Part shown: piece by piece, positions 8,451-15,457 of the stretch
How the letters are laid out: each line of letters opens with the position of its first letter
Numbering within the stretch: the stretch's first letter is position 1
Assembly: GCA_964560425.1 (NCBI GenBank)
Contig: CAZLLE010000060.1
Location: 1 to 24,386, forward strand
Reading direction: 5' to 3'
DNA from: CAZLLE01 sp964560425
GTDB taxonomy: Bacteria; Campylobacterota; Campylobacteria; Campylobacterales; QNZT01
Length of the DNA stretch: 24,386 nt
Made by a program: the position numbers and the translations under genes
The notes under the pieces: model-generated
Told to the model about the DNA's origin: nothing
What the model saw: only the letters and a program-made list of their open reading frames with translations
The model's database searches: none

Positions 8451-9195
8451 TATCTAATCCATATTGTAAAATTTTTTTACGCAAAGTATTTCTATTGATA
8501 TCTAAGTTATCTGCCATTTTTACTTGACTTTTAAATCTCTTTTTTGCAGCTTGAAGAAGTGGTATCTCAAATAGTTCTAATAGCTCTTTGTAAGTTTTTG
8601 TCTTTTCCATCTTTTGAGATAGAATCTGCTCAATAAATGTAAATATATCATCTTTGTTCATAGAGTAGACAGATACACTCTGATAGATAGATCGTCTAAG
8701 AGATTTAGCATTTTGAGAGAGATCTATAATAAGTTTATTTTCATCTATTTCATCTACGGAAAAGAGTTTTTTGGCATCAGATAAATATAGTTTTTTTAGT
8801 GCTTCAATATCCTCTAATCTTTCACTAAGAGGTGGAATATCAATACGAACCAAAAATTTCTCTTTAAAACTCTCTCTATAAGAGGTGGCTGTTGCAATTA
8901 GGCGAATATTATGTATTTCACACAGCTCTAAAAGTTGCATTAAATTTACCGCTTTATCAATATTAAAAATAATAAGTTCACTCACCAAATCAAAATTAAA
9001 TTTTTTCTCTCTTATAAGATCTTCTATCTCTTTGATATTATAACTACTTGCATTTGATGAGACACTATAAGTTAAGGCTCTTTTGCCAACACCTATCTCT
9101 CCTAAAATCAGCACATTAACAGGAAGTGATGTTGCAACTAATGCCATGTTAAGAGAATTTTTTGAAGATGGTGATTTTGCAATAAAAATTTCCAA
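8443..9195 (-). CDS. Truncated NtrC-like AAA+ / Fis-type DNA-binding regulator
   Basis: 250 residues. An AAA+ core at about 5-185 keeps a Walker A (GEIGVGK at 32-38) and the sensor-region motif R-I-D-I-P-P-L-S-E-R-L-E-D-I at 117-130, characteristic of sigma-54 activators. It lacks the GAFTGA loop, and the Walker B position reads ELIIFNID rather than a clear acidic DE. Residues about 205-247 form a Fis-type helix-turn-helix (AAKKRFKSQ...NRNTLRKKILQYGL). There is no receiver domain. Without the GAFTGA loop it should not activate sigma-54 polymerase; it may bind DNA as a repressor or structural regulator. The start is TTG, after AGGGAAAA, and no ATG fits better. It is first in a two-gene unit with the PAS/kinase-like gene. 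Confidence 0.7.
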   Translation of the reverse strand: MEIFIAKSPSSKNSLNMALVATSLPVNVLILGEIGVGKRALTYSVSSNASSYNIKEIEDLIREKKFNFDLVSELIIFNIDKAVNLMQLLELCEIHNIRLIATATSYRESFKEKFLVRIDIPPLSERLEDIEALKKLYLSDAKKLFSVDEIDENKLIIDLSQNAKSLRRSIYQSVSVYSMNKDDIFTFIEQILSQKMEKTKTYKELLELFEIPLLQAAKKRFKSQVKMADNLDINRNTLRKKILQYGLDNA

Positions 9196-9223
9196 TATTT
9201 TCCCTTATTTTTATTGATTAAAT

Positions 9224-9229
9224 ATTATA
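9224..9229 (-). promoter_or_regulatory. -10 box for the NtrC-like regulator pair
   Basis: Minus-strand TATAAT 28 bp upstream of the TTG start, in an A/T-rich divergent region shared with the zinc-ribbon gene. Confidence 0.5.
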
Positions 9230-9278
9230 CAATATTTTTATATAAGGAATATTTTTTTTCTTTTTTAATAAAGAAAGA

Positions 9279-9284
9279 TATAAT
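9279..9284 (+). promoter_or_regulatory. -10 box for the zinc-ribbon/KEP gene
   Basis: Plus-strand TATAAT 30 bp upstream of the ATG at 9315, which itself follows an AAGGGGGA ribosome site (about 9303-9310). Confidence 0.5.
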
Positions 9285-9314
9285 GCTATCACTGTTTTAT
9301 TTAAGGGGGAATCT

Positions 9315-9779
9315 ATGGGAGTTTCATGTGGTGATTGTGGAAGCACAATAAACTTTTGTCCAAATTGTGGTAAACCTATGGGAGCAGCTAAAAAGACCGA
9401 ACCTAAAAAGGAAGAAGCAAAAAAAGAGGAACCCAAAAAAGAAGTAGCCGCAGCTCCAAAGAAGGAAGAACCTAAAAAGGAAGCTAAAAAAGAGGAGCCT
9501 AAAAAAGAGGAGCCTAAAAAAGAGGAGCCTAAAAAAGAAGCCGCAGCTCCAAAGAAGGAAGAACCCAAAAAAGAGGAAGCCAAAAAAGAAGCTCCTAAAA
9601 AGAAAGAGTCACCTCCCAAAAATTCTGATGATAATTTATGGCTATTTTTGATAACTATTTTAACCATTTTAATGGGGTTGGTAATACTATCCATGTTTCA
9701 AGATGATTTAACATTTTTAGATGCACCAAAAGAGAATGGTTCCTCACATATACAGGAGTTATATAGAGATCTGAGATAA
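9315..9779 (+). CDS. Zinc-ribbon protein with KEP-repeat linker and C-terminal membrane anchor
   Basis: 154 residues in three parts. A tiny zinc ribbon (C5-x2-C8, C15-x2-C18) is at the N-terminus. Residues about 25-102 are a low-complexity stretch of K, E, P and A built from KKEEP-type units. A hydrophobic helix lies at about 107-128, followed by a short polar tail. With no signal peptide, the ribbon would lie in the cytoplasm on a long charged spacer tethered to the inner membrane. No specific function is recognised. The plus frame is chosen over the long opposite-strand frame because of the promoter, the ribosome site and the cysteine ribbon. The DNA repeats make the linker prone to length change. 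Confidence 0.7.
   Translation: MGVSCGDCGSTINFCPNCGKPMGAAKKTEPKKEEAKKEEPKKEVAAAPKKEEPKKEAKKEEPKKEEPKKEEPKKEAAAPKKEEPKKEEAKKEAPKKKESPPKNSDDNLWLFLITILTILMGLVILSMFQDDLTFLDAPKENGSSHIQELYRDLR
9405..9606 (+). repeat. Degenerate tandem repeats encoding KKEEP/KKEAP units
   Basis: About 200 bp of purine-rich degenerate repeats. The clearest part is three nearly identical 15-bp units (aaaaaagaggagcct type) at about 9485-9535. Flanking variants encode KKEEAKKEEP and AAAPKKEEP. It lies entirely inside the zinc-ribbon gene and all units are multiples of three, so gain or loss of a unit would keep the frame. Confidence 0.8.
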
Positions 9780-9841
9780 ATCTCAACTACTATTAACGCT
9801 CTTTGATATAAAATCACAAAAAATTTTAATTAAGGGAAAAA

Positions 9842-10195
9842 ATGTCCAATATGCAAATTTGGCACAATCCAAGATGTTCTAAATCAAGAGCTACACTAAA
9901 TTTACTAGAAGATAAAGGTATTAATCCTCAAATTGTTAAATATCTGGAAACTCCACATACAAAAGAGGATATTAAAGCTCTTTTATCTATGTTGAATATG
10001 ACCCCAAGAGAGTTAATGAGAACAAAAGAGGATATATACAAAGAGTTGAATCTTAAAGAAGAAAAAAGTGATGAAAAGCTTATTGAAGCAATGGTAGAAA
10101 ACCCAAAACTAATTGAGAGACCTATTGTGATCAAAGATAATAAAGCTGCTATTGGTAGACCAATTGAAAATATTATAGAATTGTTAGAAGGATAA
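9842..10195 (+). CDS. arsC: ArsC-family (glutaredoxin-linked) arsenate reductase
   Basis: 117 residues, thioredoxin fold. The catalytic cysteine C12 lies in HNPRCSKSR, and the arginines corresponding to E. coli ArsC R60, R94 and R107 are present as R60, R93 (in ERPIV) and R106 (in GRPIE). This supports true arsenate-reductase chemistry (arsenate to arsenite with glutathione/glutaredoxin) rather than the Spx branch. There is no arsR, arsB or acr3 nearby, so it may be a stand-alone detoxification gene or a YfgD-like housekeeping paralogue. AAGGG lies just upstream of the ATG. It ends 3 bp before the ABC-F gene, so they are probably cotranscribed. Confidence 0.8.
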   Translation: MSNMQIWHNPRCSKSRATLNLLEDKGINPQIVKYLETPHTKEDIKALLSMLNMTPRELMRTKEDIYKELNLKEEKSDEKLIEAMVENPKLIERPIVIKDNKAAIGRPIENIIELLEG

Positions 10196-10198
10196 AAA

Positions 10199-11791
10199 TT
10201 GTTAAAAACTATAAATTTAACACAGAGATATGGAAAAAGAGTCTTATTTGATAAGATTACTATGAGTTTTGATAAGGGTAAAAGATATGGGCTTATTGGT
10301 GCAAATGGTGCTGGTAAAAGTACATTTTTAAAAATATTATCAGGTGAATTAGAACCAAGTGATGGTGAAGTGCAGGTTCAATCTGGTGTAAAGCTTGGGG
10401 TTTTGGGACAAAATCAATATGCATTTGAAGATTTTACCCTCTCTGATGCTGTACTTTATGCAAATAGAAGATTGTATGATGCACAAAAAGAGAAAGAAAA
10501 ATTATATATGGAGGGTGACTTTGAAGATGAAGCGGTAAATAACCGTCTTGCTGATTTAGAAATTATCTGTGCAGAAGAGGATCCTACTTATGAATCTGAT
10601 GTACATATTGAAAAACTTCTTGAAGCATTAGGATTTCCAACTTCTCAACATCAAGATTTAATGAGTTCTCTAACAGGTGGCGATAAATTCAAAATTTTAT
10701 TAGCTCAAGTACTATTTCCAAAACCAGAAATTTTACTATTAGATGAGCCTACAAATAACCTTGATATCCAAACTATTGCATGGCTTGAAAACCTATTAAA
10801 AAGACATGGAGGAACACTTGTAGTTATCTCTCATGATAGACACTTTTTGAATAATGTTGTAACACATATTTTAGATTTGGATTTTCAAAATATTCGTGAA
10901 TTTGTAGGAAACTATGATGATTGGTATATTGGCTCTACACTTCTACAAAAACAAGCAGACGCAGATAGAAATAAAAAACTCAAAGAGAAAGAGGAGTTGG
11001 AGAGTTTTATTAGAAGATTTTCAGCTAATGCTTCAAAAGCAAAACAGGCAACATCAAGACAAAAAAAGCTTGATAAATTAGACCTTGGAGATATGAAAGT
11101 CTCAAGTAGAAGAGACCCTAGCATTATCTTTAAACCATGTCGAGATATTGGGGCAGAAGTTCTTGAAATCAATGGAATATCAAAAAGTTATGGTGATCTA
11201 GAGGTTTTTAAAGATTTGGATCTTAAAATAGAAAAAGGTGATAAAATTGCACTAATTGGACCAAATGGTGCAGGAAAAACTACACTTCTTGAGATAATCA
11301 ATGAAAAATTAAAACCAGATGCAGGAAATATAAAATGGGGACAAACCATTCATATCAGCTATTTTCCTCAAAATACAACAGACCTAATCAAAGGTGATAT
11401 TAAACTATATGATTGGTTGCAAGGATTTAATGTAAAATGGCATATTGATGAGATTAGAAAATGTTTAGGTCGTATGCTATTTAGTGGAGAAGATCAAGAA
11501 AAAGGTGTGGCTCATATTAGTGGTGGTGAAAAACATAGAATGATGTTATCAAAAATGATGATGGATGATGCAAACTTTCTAATATTTGATGAGCCAGATA
11601 ATCACCTTGATCTTGAAGCAATTATTGCTCTTGGTGAAGCACTATATAACTACCCCGGTGGTGTAATTTGTGTTACTCACGATAGGGAACTAATAGATGC
11701 CTTTGCAAATCGTATTATAGAGATTAAAGCAGATGGATCTATTATTGATTTTAAAGGTGATTATGAAGAGTATCAAGCGACTCAATCGTAA
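10199..11791 (+). CDS. ybiT: ABC-F family ATPase, YbiT type
   Basis: 530 residues, the same length as E. coli YbiT, with two ATP-binding cassettes and no membrane domain. First cassette: Walker A GANGAGKS at 34-41, signature LTGGD at 158-162, Walker B with E183 in LLLDEPTNNLD, switch histidine in SHDRH. The linker at about 245-295 has the YbiT-like SFIRRFSANASKAKQATSR block. Second cassette: Walker A at 354-361, signature SGGEK at 441-445, Walker B with E465 in DEPDNHLD, and THDRE. ABC-F proteins of this type act on ribosomes. Oddities: LTGGD instead of LSGGE in cassette 1 and DEPDN instead of DEPTN in cassette 2. The start is TTG, set by AAGGA at 10188-10192. Confidence 0.9.
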   Translation: MLKTINLTQRYGKRVLFDKITMSFDKGKRYGLIGANGAGKSTFLKILSGELEPSDGEVQVQSGVKLGVLGQNQYAFEDFTLSDAVLYANRRLYDAQKEKEKLYMEGDFEDEAVNNRLADLEIICAEEDPTYESDVHIEKLLEALGFPTSQHQDLMSSLTGGDKFKILLAQVLFPKPEILLLDEPTNNLDIQTIAWLENLLKRHGGTLVVISHDRHFLNNVVTHILDLDFQNIREFVGNYDDWYIGSTLLQKQADADRNKKLKEKEELESFIRRFSANASKAKQATSRQKKLDKLDLGDMKVSSRRDPSIIFKPCRDIGAEVLEINGISKSYGDLEVFKDLDLKIEKGDKIALIGPNGAGKTTLLEIINEKLKPDAGNIKWGQTIHISYFPQNTTDLIKGDIKLYDWLQGFNVKWHIDEIRKCLGRMLFSGEDQEKGVAHISGGEKHRMMLSKMMMDDANFLIFDEPDNHLDLEAIIALGEALYNYPGGVICVTHDRELIDAFANRIIEIKADGSIIDFKGDYEEYQATQS

Positions 11792-11824
11792 ATTAGGTGT
11801 GGTAAAAATACCACACCTAATTTA
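11789..11824. terminator. Bidirectional hairpin terminator between convergent genes
   Basis: A perfect 16-bp stem (11789-11804 with 11809-11824) and a 4-base AAAA loop. It begins in the ABC-F stop codon and lies just before the stop of the minus-strand ATPase-GNAT gene. The arms end in A/T runs on both sides, suiting termination from both directions. Confidence 0.85.
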
Positions 11825-11827
11825 AAT

Positions 11828-13285
11828 TTATCTCTTCACTCTTTTCTCATCTTCATTAATAAAATCTAATAACTCCTGACAAAAGAGAGAGTAACATACT
11901 AAATTTTTATCTCCTATAAATGTACTATGTTTATTTTGTAGTCGTAGGTAATCTTGACCATTGTATTTGAGAAAAAGAACTCCGCTATAAAAGAAGTATC
12001 TTTTATTTAAAATTTTTACAATTTTATCTATATATGGATTGTTTTCTAGCCTAATATCTGCATAGATCATATCACAATGTTTTACTCTTAATTGATCCAA
12101 AATTATCAAAAATTTATGTTCAAAATGTTTTCCATATTGTTCTATGACAATTGTTGCTATATTGGGTAGTGGATCAAAAATATATCTTATATAGGCATCT
12201 CTTTTTTTAGTTTTGTTTCTCTTGTCTGCTATAGTAAAATCTAGTTTTGAGTTTTGGTAGGTCTTTATGATTTGATCTTTGTAAAGTTTGGGTATATATA
12301 GCTCTTTTTTTTGGTAGTTAAAAATATAGTACCCTATTAGTAGAGAGCCTCGAAGGTGTTGTTTTGTGAGTTTGTTTCGCTCTATCTCTATATCTGCTGG
12401 TGCTTTACCTATCAATATGGCACTCTCAAAAAATGAGTGAGATAAATTACTCTTTTGACTAAAAATATGGTACATCATAGCTTCGCCAAAAATAGCATCA
12501 AACTTTAGCTCTTTTGCTCTTTGTATCAAAGCATCAAACATCTTATTCATGATGCCTAAGCCCTTATATAGTGGATTGACTACGACAATTCCAATCTCTG
12601 CGATATTTGATCTTGGCATCTTTATTAGTGCAAAGTGTCCTACCACTTTTTGGTCTATTTCAGCAACAATAGAGAAAAAATCTTTTCCCTCAAATTCAAG
12701 AATTTTTTTGGGATAGTAGAAGAGGTCTTTGACATAACTATAGGAGTAATTTTGATAAATGAGCTTTGAAATACTCTCCTCATCACCCTCTTTAAAGTTA
12801 CGAACGATGATATTAAGATTATCTCTATTAATCTCTTTTTGTTCAGTTTTTTGTTCAACTTCCCTATTTATTTCAGGAAATAGATAACATGAGAAATATT
12901 TAACAATTGTAAATTTTTTACCATCTTTACCCAAATTTCTATATTCAAACTTATCAACAAGACTATAAACTCTATTAAATCCCCTATCTTCACTCCAATC
13001 AATAGGAACACTAGAGTGTTTTTTGTAAGACATAGGAAAGCCCCAATCTTGAATATCTATACGCAAACCACAATCAAAAGAGTTAATTGTAATTTCAATT
13101 ACACCATCTCTATCTTTATATCCATGTACGATACTATTTTCTACTAGTTCTCTTGTAGCTTCAATTAGATTATCTATATCCTCTTGCAAAAAATATATCT
13201 CTTTTGCAATATCATTAATCAAGTGTTTTACAAGTACGAAGTATTTAATATCTGCTGGTACTTTGAGACTTACACTATTTTTCAT
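11828..13285 (-). CDS. RsbW-like ATPase domain fused to GNAT acetyltransferase
   Basis: 485 residues in three parts. Residues 1-135 are an anti-sigma/serine-kinase-type HATPase: E47-L-V-E-N50 (N-box), D80-W-G82 (G1), DRGFNRVYSLVD (G2 region) and a final strand K-F-T-I-V-K-Y. A charged linker (138-155) leads to a GNAT domain at about 158-300 whose acetyl-CoA motif A is V-N-P-L-Y-K-G-L-G-I-M-N-K-M at 236-249. Residues about 310-485 are an extra alpha/beta region, possibly a second decayed GNAT fold (I-Y-A-D-I-R-L-E-N-N-P-Y near 420). The gene begins 3 bp after the M20 amidohydrolase. Such fusions are known but uncharacterised; a regulatory or small-molecule acetylation role is inference. Both catalytic cores look intact. 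Confidence 0.75.
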   Translation of the reverse strand: MKNSVSLKVPADIKYFVLVKHLINDIAKEIYFLQEDIDNLIEATRELVENSIVHGYKDRDGVIEITINSFDCGLRIDIQDWGFPMSYKKHSSVPIDWSEDRGFNRVYSLVDKFEYRNLGKDGKKFTIVKYFSCYLFPEINREVEQKTEQKEINRDNLNIIVRNFKEGDEESISKLIYQNYSYSYVKDLFYYPKKILEFEGKDFFSIVAEIDQKVVGHFALIKMPRSNIAEIGIVVVNPLYKGLGIMNKMFDALIQRAKELKFDAIFGEAMMYHIFSQKSNLSHSFFESAILIGKAPADIEIERNKLTKQHLRGSLLIGYYIFNYQKKELYIPKLYKDQIIKTYQNSKLDFTIADKRNKTKKRDAYIRYIFDPLPNIATIVIEQYGKHFEHKFLIILDQLRVKHCDMIYADIRLENNPYIDKIVKILNKRYFFYSGVLFLKYNGQDYLRLQNKHSTFIGDKNLVCYSLFCQELLDFINEDEKRVKR

Positions 13286-13288
13286 GAC

Positions 13289-14485
13289 TTACTCTTTATT
13301 GTTATATAAAAACTCCACCGCCATAGAAGATAATATTTTCATACCTATTTTAAGGGCATCATCATCAACATCAAATCTACTATTATGTTGGGGTGAACAT
13401 GTTTTTTTTGACTCATTACAGCTACCTAATCGAAAAAATGCACCTGGGACAATTTGTAAATACTCTGAAAAATCTTCTCCACCCATCACAGGATCAACCA
13501 AATCAATACACTTATCTTTACCAATAATTTGTGTCGCCTCTTTGAGTAGTAGATCTACCATCTCATCATGATTAATTAATTCAGGTTGACCAAATTGATA
13601 ATCAAACTTTGATGTAGCACCCATAGTTTTACAAATACCCTTGATAGAAGTCTCCATCATTTTAGGAATATCTTTTCGTACCTTTTCATTGATAGTTCTC
13701 ACAGTTCCTTTTAATCGAACATAATCACATACAATATTAGAAGCCTTTCCCCCTTCAATAGTTCCCAAAGATATTACAGCAGGGTGAAGAGGGTCGATTT
13801 TTCGAGATACAATATGATTTAAAGATGCAACAATCATAGAAGTGACCAAAATAGCATCTACCCCCTCATGAGGTCTTGCCCCATGAGAAGCTTTACCAAA
13901 TATCTCAATATCAAAGACATCAGCAGAAGCCATCATGACTCCATATTTAAACCCTATCTCACCAGTATTTAAATAAGGGTAGGCATGAAGTCCAAAAATA
14001 GCACTTACACCATCTAATGCCCCACCTTCAATCATTTGAGTACTTCCACCATCTTTACTCTCTTCTGAAGGTTGAAAAATATATCTAATATTACCAGGAA
14101 GATCATCTCTAAATTTGGAAACTGCTACAGCAGAACCAAGAGCAATTGCACTATGACTATCATGTCCACAAGCATGCATCACTCCATCAACTACAGAGGC
14201 ATACTCTTTATTTGTCTGCTCTTGAATAGGTAGAGCATCCATATCTGCACGAATTGCAACAGTTTTTGCACTCTTATCGACTATCAAATCAGCAATCAAA
14301 CCATGATGATCTTCAAACTCTGTTACCTCATAACCATTTGCTTCAAGAATACCTTTAATTAGATATTTTGTATGCTCCTCCCGACCAGAAAGTTCAGGAT
14401 GTTTGTGCAAATCTTGCCTAATTTTAACAATCTGTTCGTTGATATTCTCTATCTCTTGGAATATATGTTTTTTAAGAACTTTCAT
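13289..14485 (-). CDS. M20-family amidohydrolase (hippurate hydrolase / N-acyl-amino acid deacylase type)
   Basis: About 398 residues. Zinc and catalytic motifs are complete (numbering from the upstream ATG): R80-A-D-M-D-A-L-P, H105-A-C107-G-H-D, E142-E143, G-L-H168-A-Y-P, G-G-E338-D-F and the late histidine H368 in PQHNSRFD. This matches the HipO/AmaA/IAA-amino-acid hydrolase branch, which cleaves N-acyl amino acids such as hippurate in the cytoplasm. Two tandem ATGs exist (14486-14488 and 14483-14485). AGGAG at 14491-14495 sits 2 bp from the first and 5 bp from the second, so the second is preferred. The next gene contains an acetyltransferase domain, which hints at an acylation/deacylation pair, but the substrate is unknown. 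Confidence 0.88.
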   Translation of the reverse strand: MKVLKKHIFQEIENINEQIVKIRQDLHKHPELSGREEHTKYLIKGILEANGYEVTEFEDHHGLIADLIVDKSAKTVAIRADMDALPIQEQTNKEYASVVDGVMHACGHDSHSAIALGSAVAVSKFRDDLPGNIRYIFQPSEESKDGGSTQMIEGGALDGVSAIFGLHAYPYLNTGEIGFKYGVMMASADVFDIEIFGKASHGARPHEGVDAILVTSMIVASLNHIVSRKIDPLHPAVISLGTIEGGKASNIVCDYVRLKGTVRTINEKVRKDIPKMMETSIKGICKTMGATSKFDYQFGQPELINHDEMVDLLLKEATQIIGKDKCIDLVDPVMGGEDFSEYLQIVPGAFFRLGSCNESKKTCSPQHNSRFDVDDDALKIGMKILSSMAVEFLYNNKE

Positions 14486-14517
14486 CATATCTCCTTGACT
14501 TTAGTTTTCCTAATGAA

Positions 14518-14523
14518 ATTATA
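14518..14523 (-). promoter_or_regulatory. -10 box for the amidohydrolase-GNAT unit
   Basis: Minus-strand TATAAT about 30 bp upstream of the M20 amidohydrolase start, with no convincing -35. It forms the minus-strand half of the divergent 14.5-14.8 kb regulatory region. Confidence 0.5.
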
Positions 14524-14660
14524 CTCCTTTAAAGATAATACTAATCAGATTAATTATATAAAAACTAAATGGGTATTTTACATATTTTTGAATATTTCTA
14601 ACTAGACACTATTTTTAAAAATTTTAAAAAATTCAATCATTCTTTTATAACTTTTTCTGA

Positions 14661-14666
14661 TATAAT
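14661..14666 (+). promoter_or_regulatory. Probable -10 box of the molybdoenzyme operon
   Basis: TATAAT preceded by T-rich tracts, about 150 bp upstream of the ferredoxin-subunit ATG. It implies a long 5' leader that carries the repeats at 14692-14727 and the inverted repeat at 14739-14798. The rest of the 330-bp gene-free stretch 14489-14818 is A/T-rich and shows nothing else recognisable. Confidence 0.5.
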
Positions 14667-14691
14667 ATCCCTAGCAATTTCTTGATTGCGT

Positions 14692-14727
14692 ATAAGTATT
14701 TACTATACTTATTTACTGTATAAGTAT
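14692..14727. promoter_or_regulatory. Three alternating ATAAGTAT sites (candidate operator)
   Basis: ATAAGTAT (14692-14699), its reverse complement ATACTTAT (14705-14712) and ATAAGTAT again (14720-14727), separated by 5 and 7 bp, with a TTACT element in each spacer. They lie downstream of the candidate -10, where a bound repressor would block transcription, or in the leader RNA. No known regulator is assigned. Confidence 0.45.
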
Positions 14728-14738
14728 AAGTTATTTAA

Positions 14739-14798
14739 ATACCAAGTAAAATAGTATGTCATAAACTGTAAATAATGACTTACTATTGTATTTGGTAT
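14739..14798 (+). promoter_or_regulatory. Large imperfect inverted repeat in the operon leader
   Basis: Arms 14739-14761 and 14776-14798 match at 20 of 23 positions around a 14-base loop. The structure ends 8 bp before the AAAGGAG ribosome site (14807-14813) of the first structural gene. It could be a leader-RNA hairpin that affects mRNA stability or translation, or a long operator. There is no T-run after it, so a simple terminator is unlikely. Confidence 0.6.
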
Positions 14799-14818
14799 CC
14801 AATTTTAAAGGAGTTTAT

Positions 14819-15457
14819 ATGAAGTTAGGCTTTCTAGTAGATCTCGATCTTTGTATGGGGTGCAAAGGGTGTGAGGTTGCATGTAAGGTGGAAAATGAAG
14901 TACCACTAAGCTCGTGGAGACTTCGAGTAAAGTATGTGGATCAGGGAGTTTATCCTGATGCTTCTCGAACATTTACACCACTTAGATGTAATCATTGTGA
15001 AGATGCACCATGTGAGCAGATTTGTCCTGTGAGTGCTTTGCACTATTTGGATAATGGAATTGTCAATGTTGATAAATCTAGATGTATTGGTTGTGCTGGT
15101 TGTATGATGGCTTGTCCTTATGGTGCTATTTATATGGATCCAGAGACAAATACAGCAGATAAGTGTACTTATTGTGCACATAGAATTGAGGGTGGTTTGA
15201 TGCCTGCGTGTGTTGTGGCATGTCCTGTTGAGGCAAATATTTTTGGTGATATTGAAGATCCATTGAGCAATATTAGTCAATACATTTCAAAAGATAAAAG
15301 AGTACAAGTTAGAAAACCAGAAAAAAATACTAAACCTAAACACTTTTATGTTGGTGGTGGTCAAGCTCAACTTAATCCTCTAGCAGCTACAAGAGAAGAT
15401 GGCTATTCACTCTTTAGCAATATAACACATCTAAAACACATCGGAAAGGCTCACTAA
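14819..15457 (+). CDS. Four-cluster ferredoxin subunit (TtrB/PsrB/SoeB-type) of a molybdopterin oxidoreductase
   Basis: 212 residues. Sixteen cysteines in four groups bind four [4Fe-4S] clusters: C12/C15/C18/C22, C57/C60/C65/C69, C89/C92/C95/C99 and C116/C119/C131/C135. The protein carries electrons between the NrfD membrane subunit and the catalytic subunit. It has no signal peptide of its own, so it is either exported by riding with the Tat-targeted catalytic subunit or stays cytoplasmic. The ATG at 14819 is preferred over an in-frame TTG 33 bp upstream because AAAGGAG lies at 14807-14813. It overlaps the next gene by one base (TAATG). The family is clear; the substrate-specific subgroup is not. 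Confidence 0.88.
   Translation: MKLGFLVDLDLCMGCKGCEVACKVENEVPLSSWRLRVKYVDQGVYPDASRTFTPLRCNHCEDAPCEQICPVSALHYLDNGIVNVDKSRCIGCAGCMMACPYGAIYMDPETNTADKCTYCAHRIEGGLMPACVVACPVEANIFGDIEDPLSNISQYISKDKRVQVRKPEKNTKPKHFYVGGGQAQLNPLAATREDGYSLFSNITHLKHIGKAH

Noticed and set aside
9218..9694. Minus-strand open frame of 158 codons opposite the KEP-repeat gene, rich in F, S, L and G
   Set aside because: It is the antisense reading of the purine-rich repeats and has no promoter or ribosome site. The plus frame has a zinc ribbon, a TATAAT box, a strong ribosome site and a membrane helix.
14786..14818. In-frame TTG start adding 11 residues to the ferredoxin subunit
   Set aside because: It lies inside the leader inverted repeat and has no ribosome site; the ATG at 14819 has AAAGGAG at proper distance and starts at the usual family N-terminus.
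14906..15280. Minus-strand open frame of 124 codons inside the ferredoxin-subunit gene
   Set aside because: It is antisense to sixteen conserved cysteine codons and rich in T, S, I and H as expected of a shadow frame; there is no start signal.
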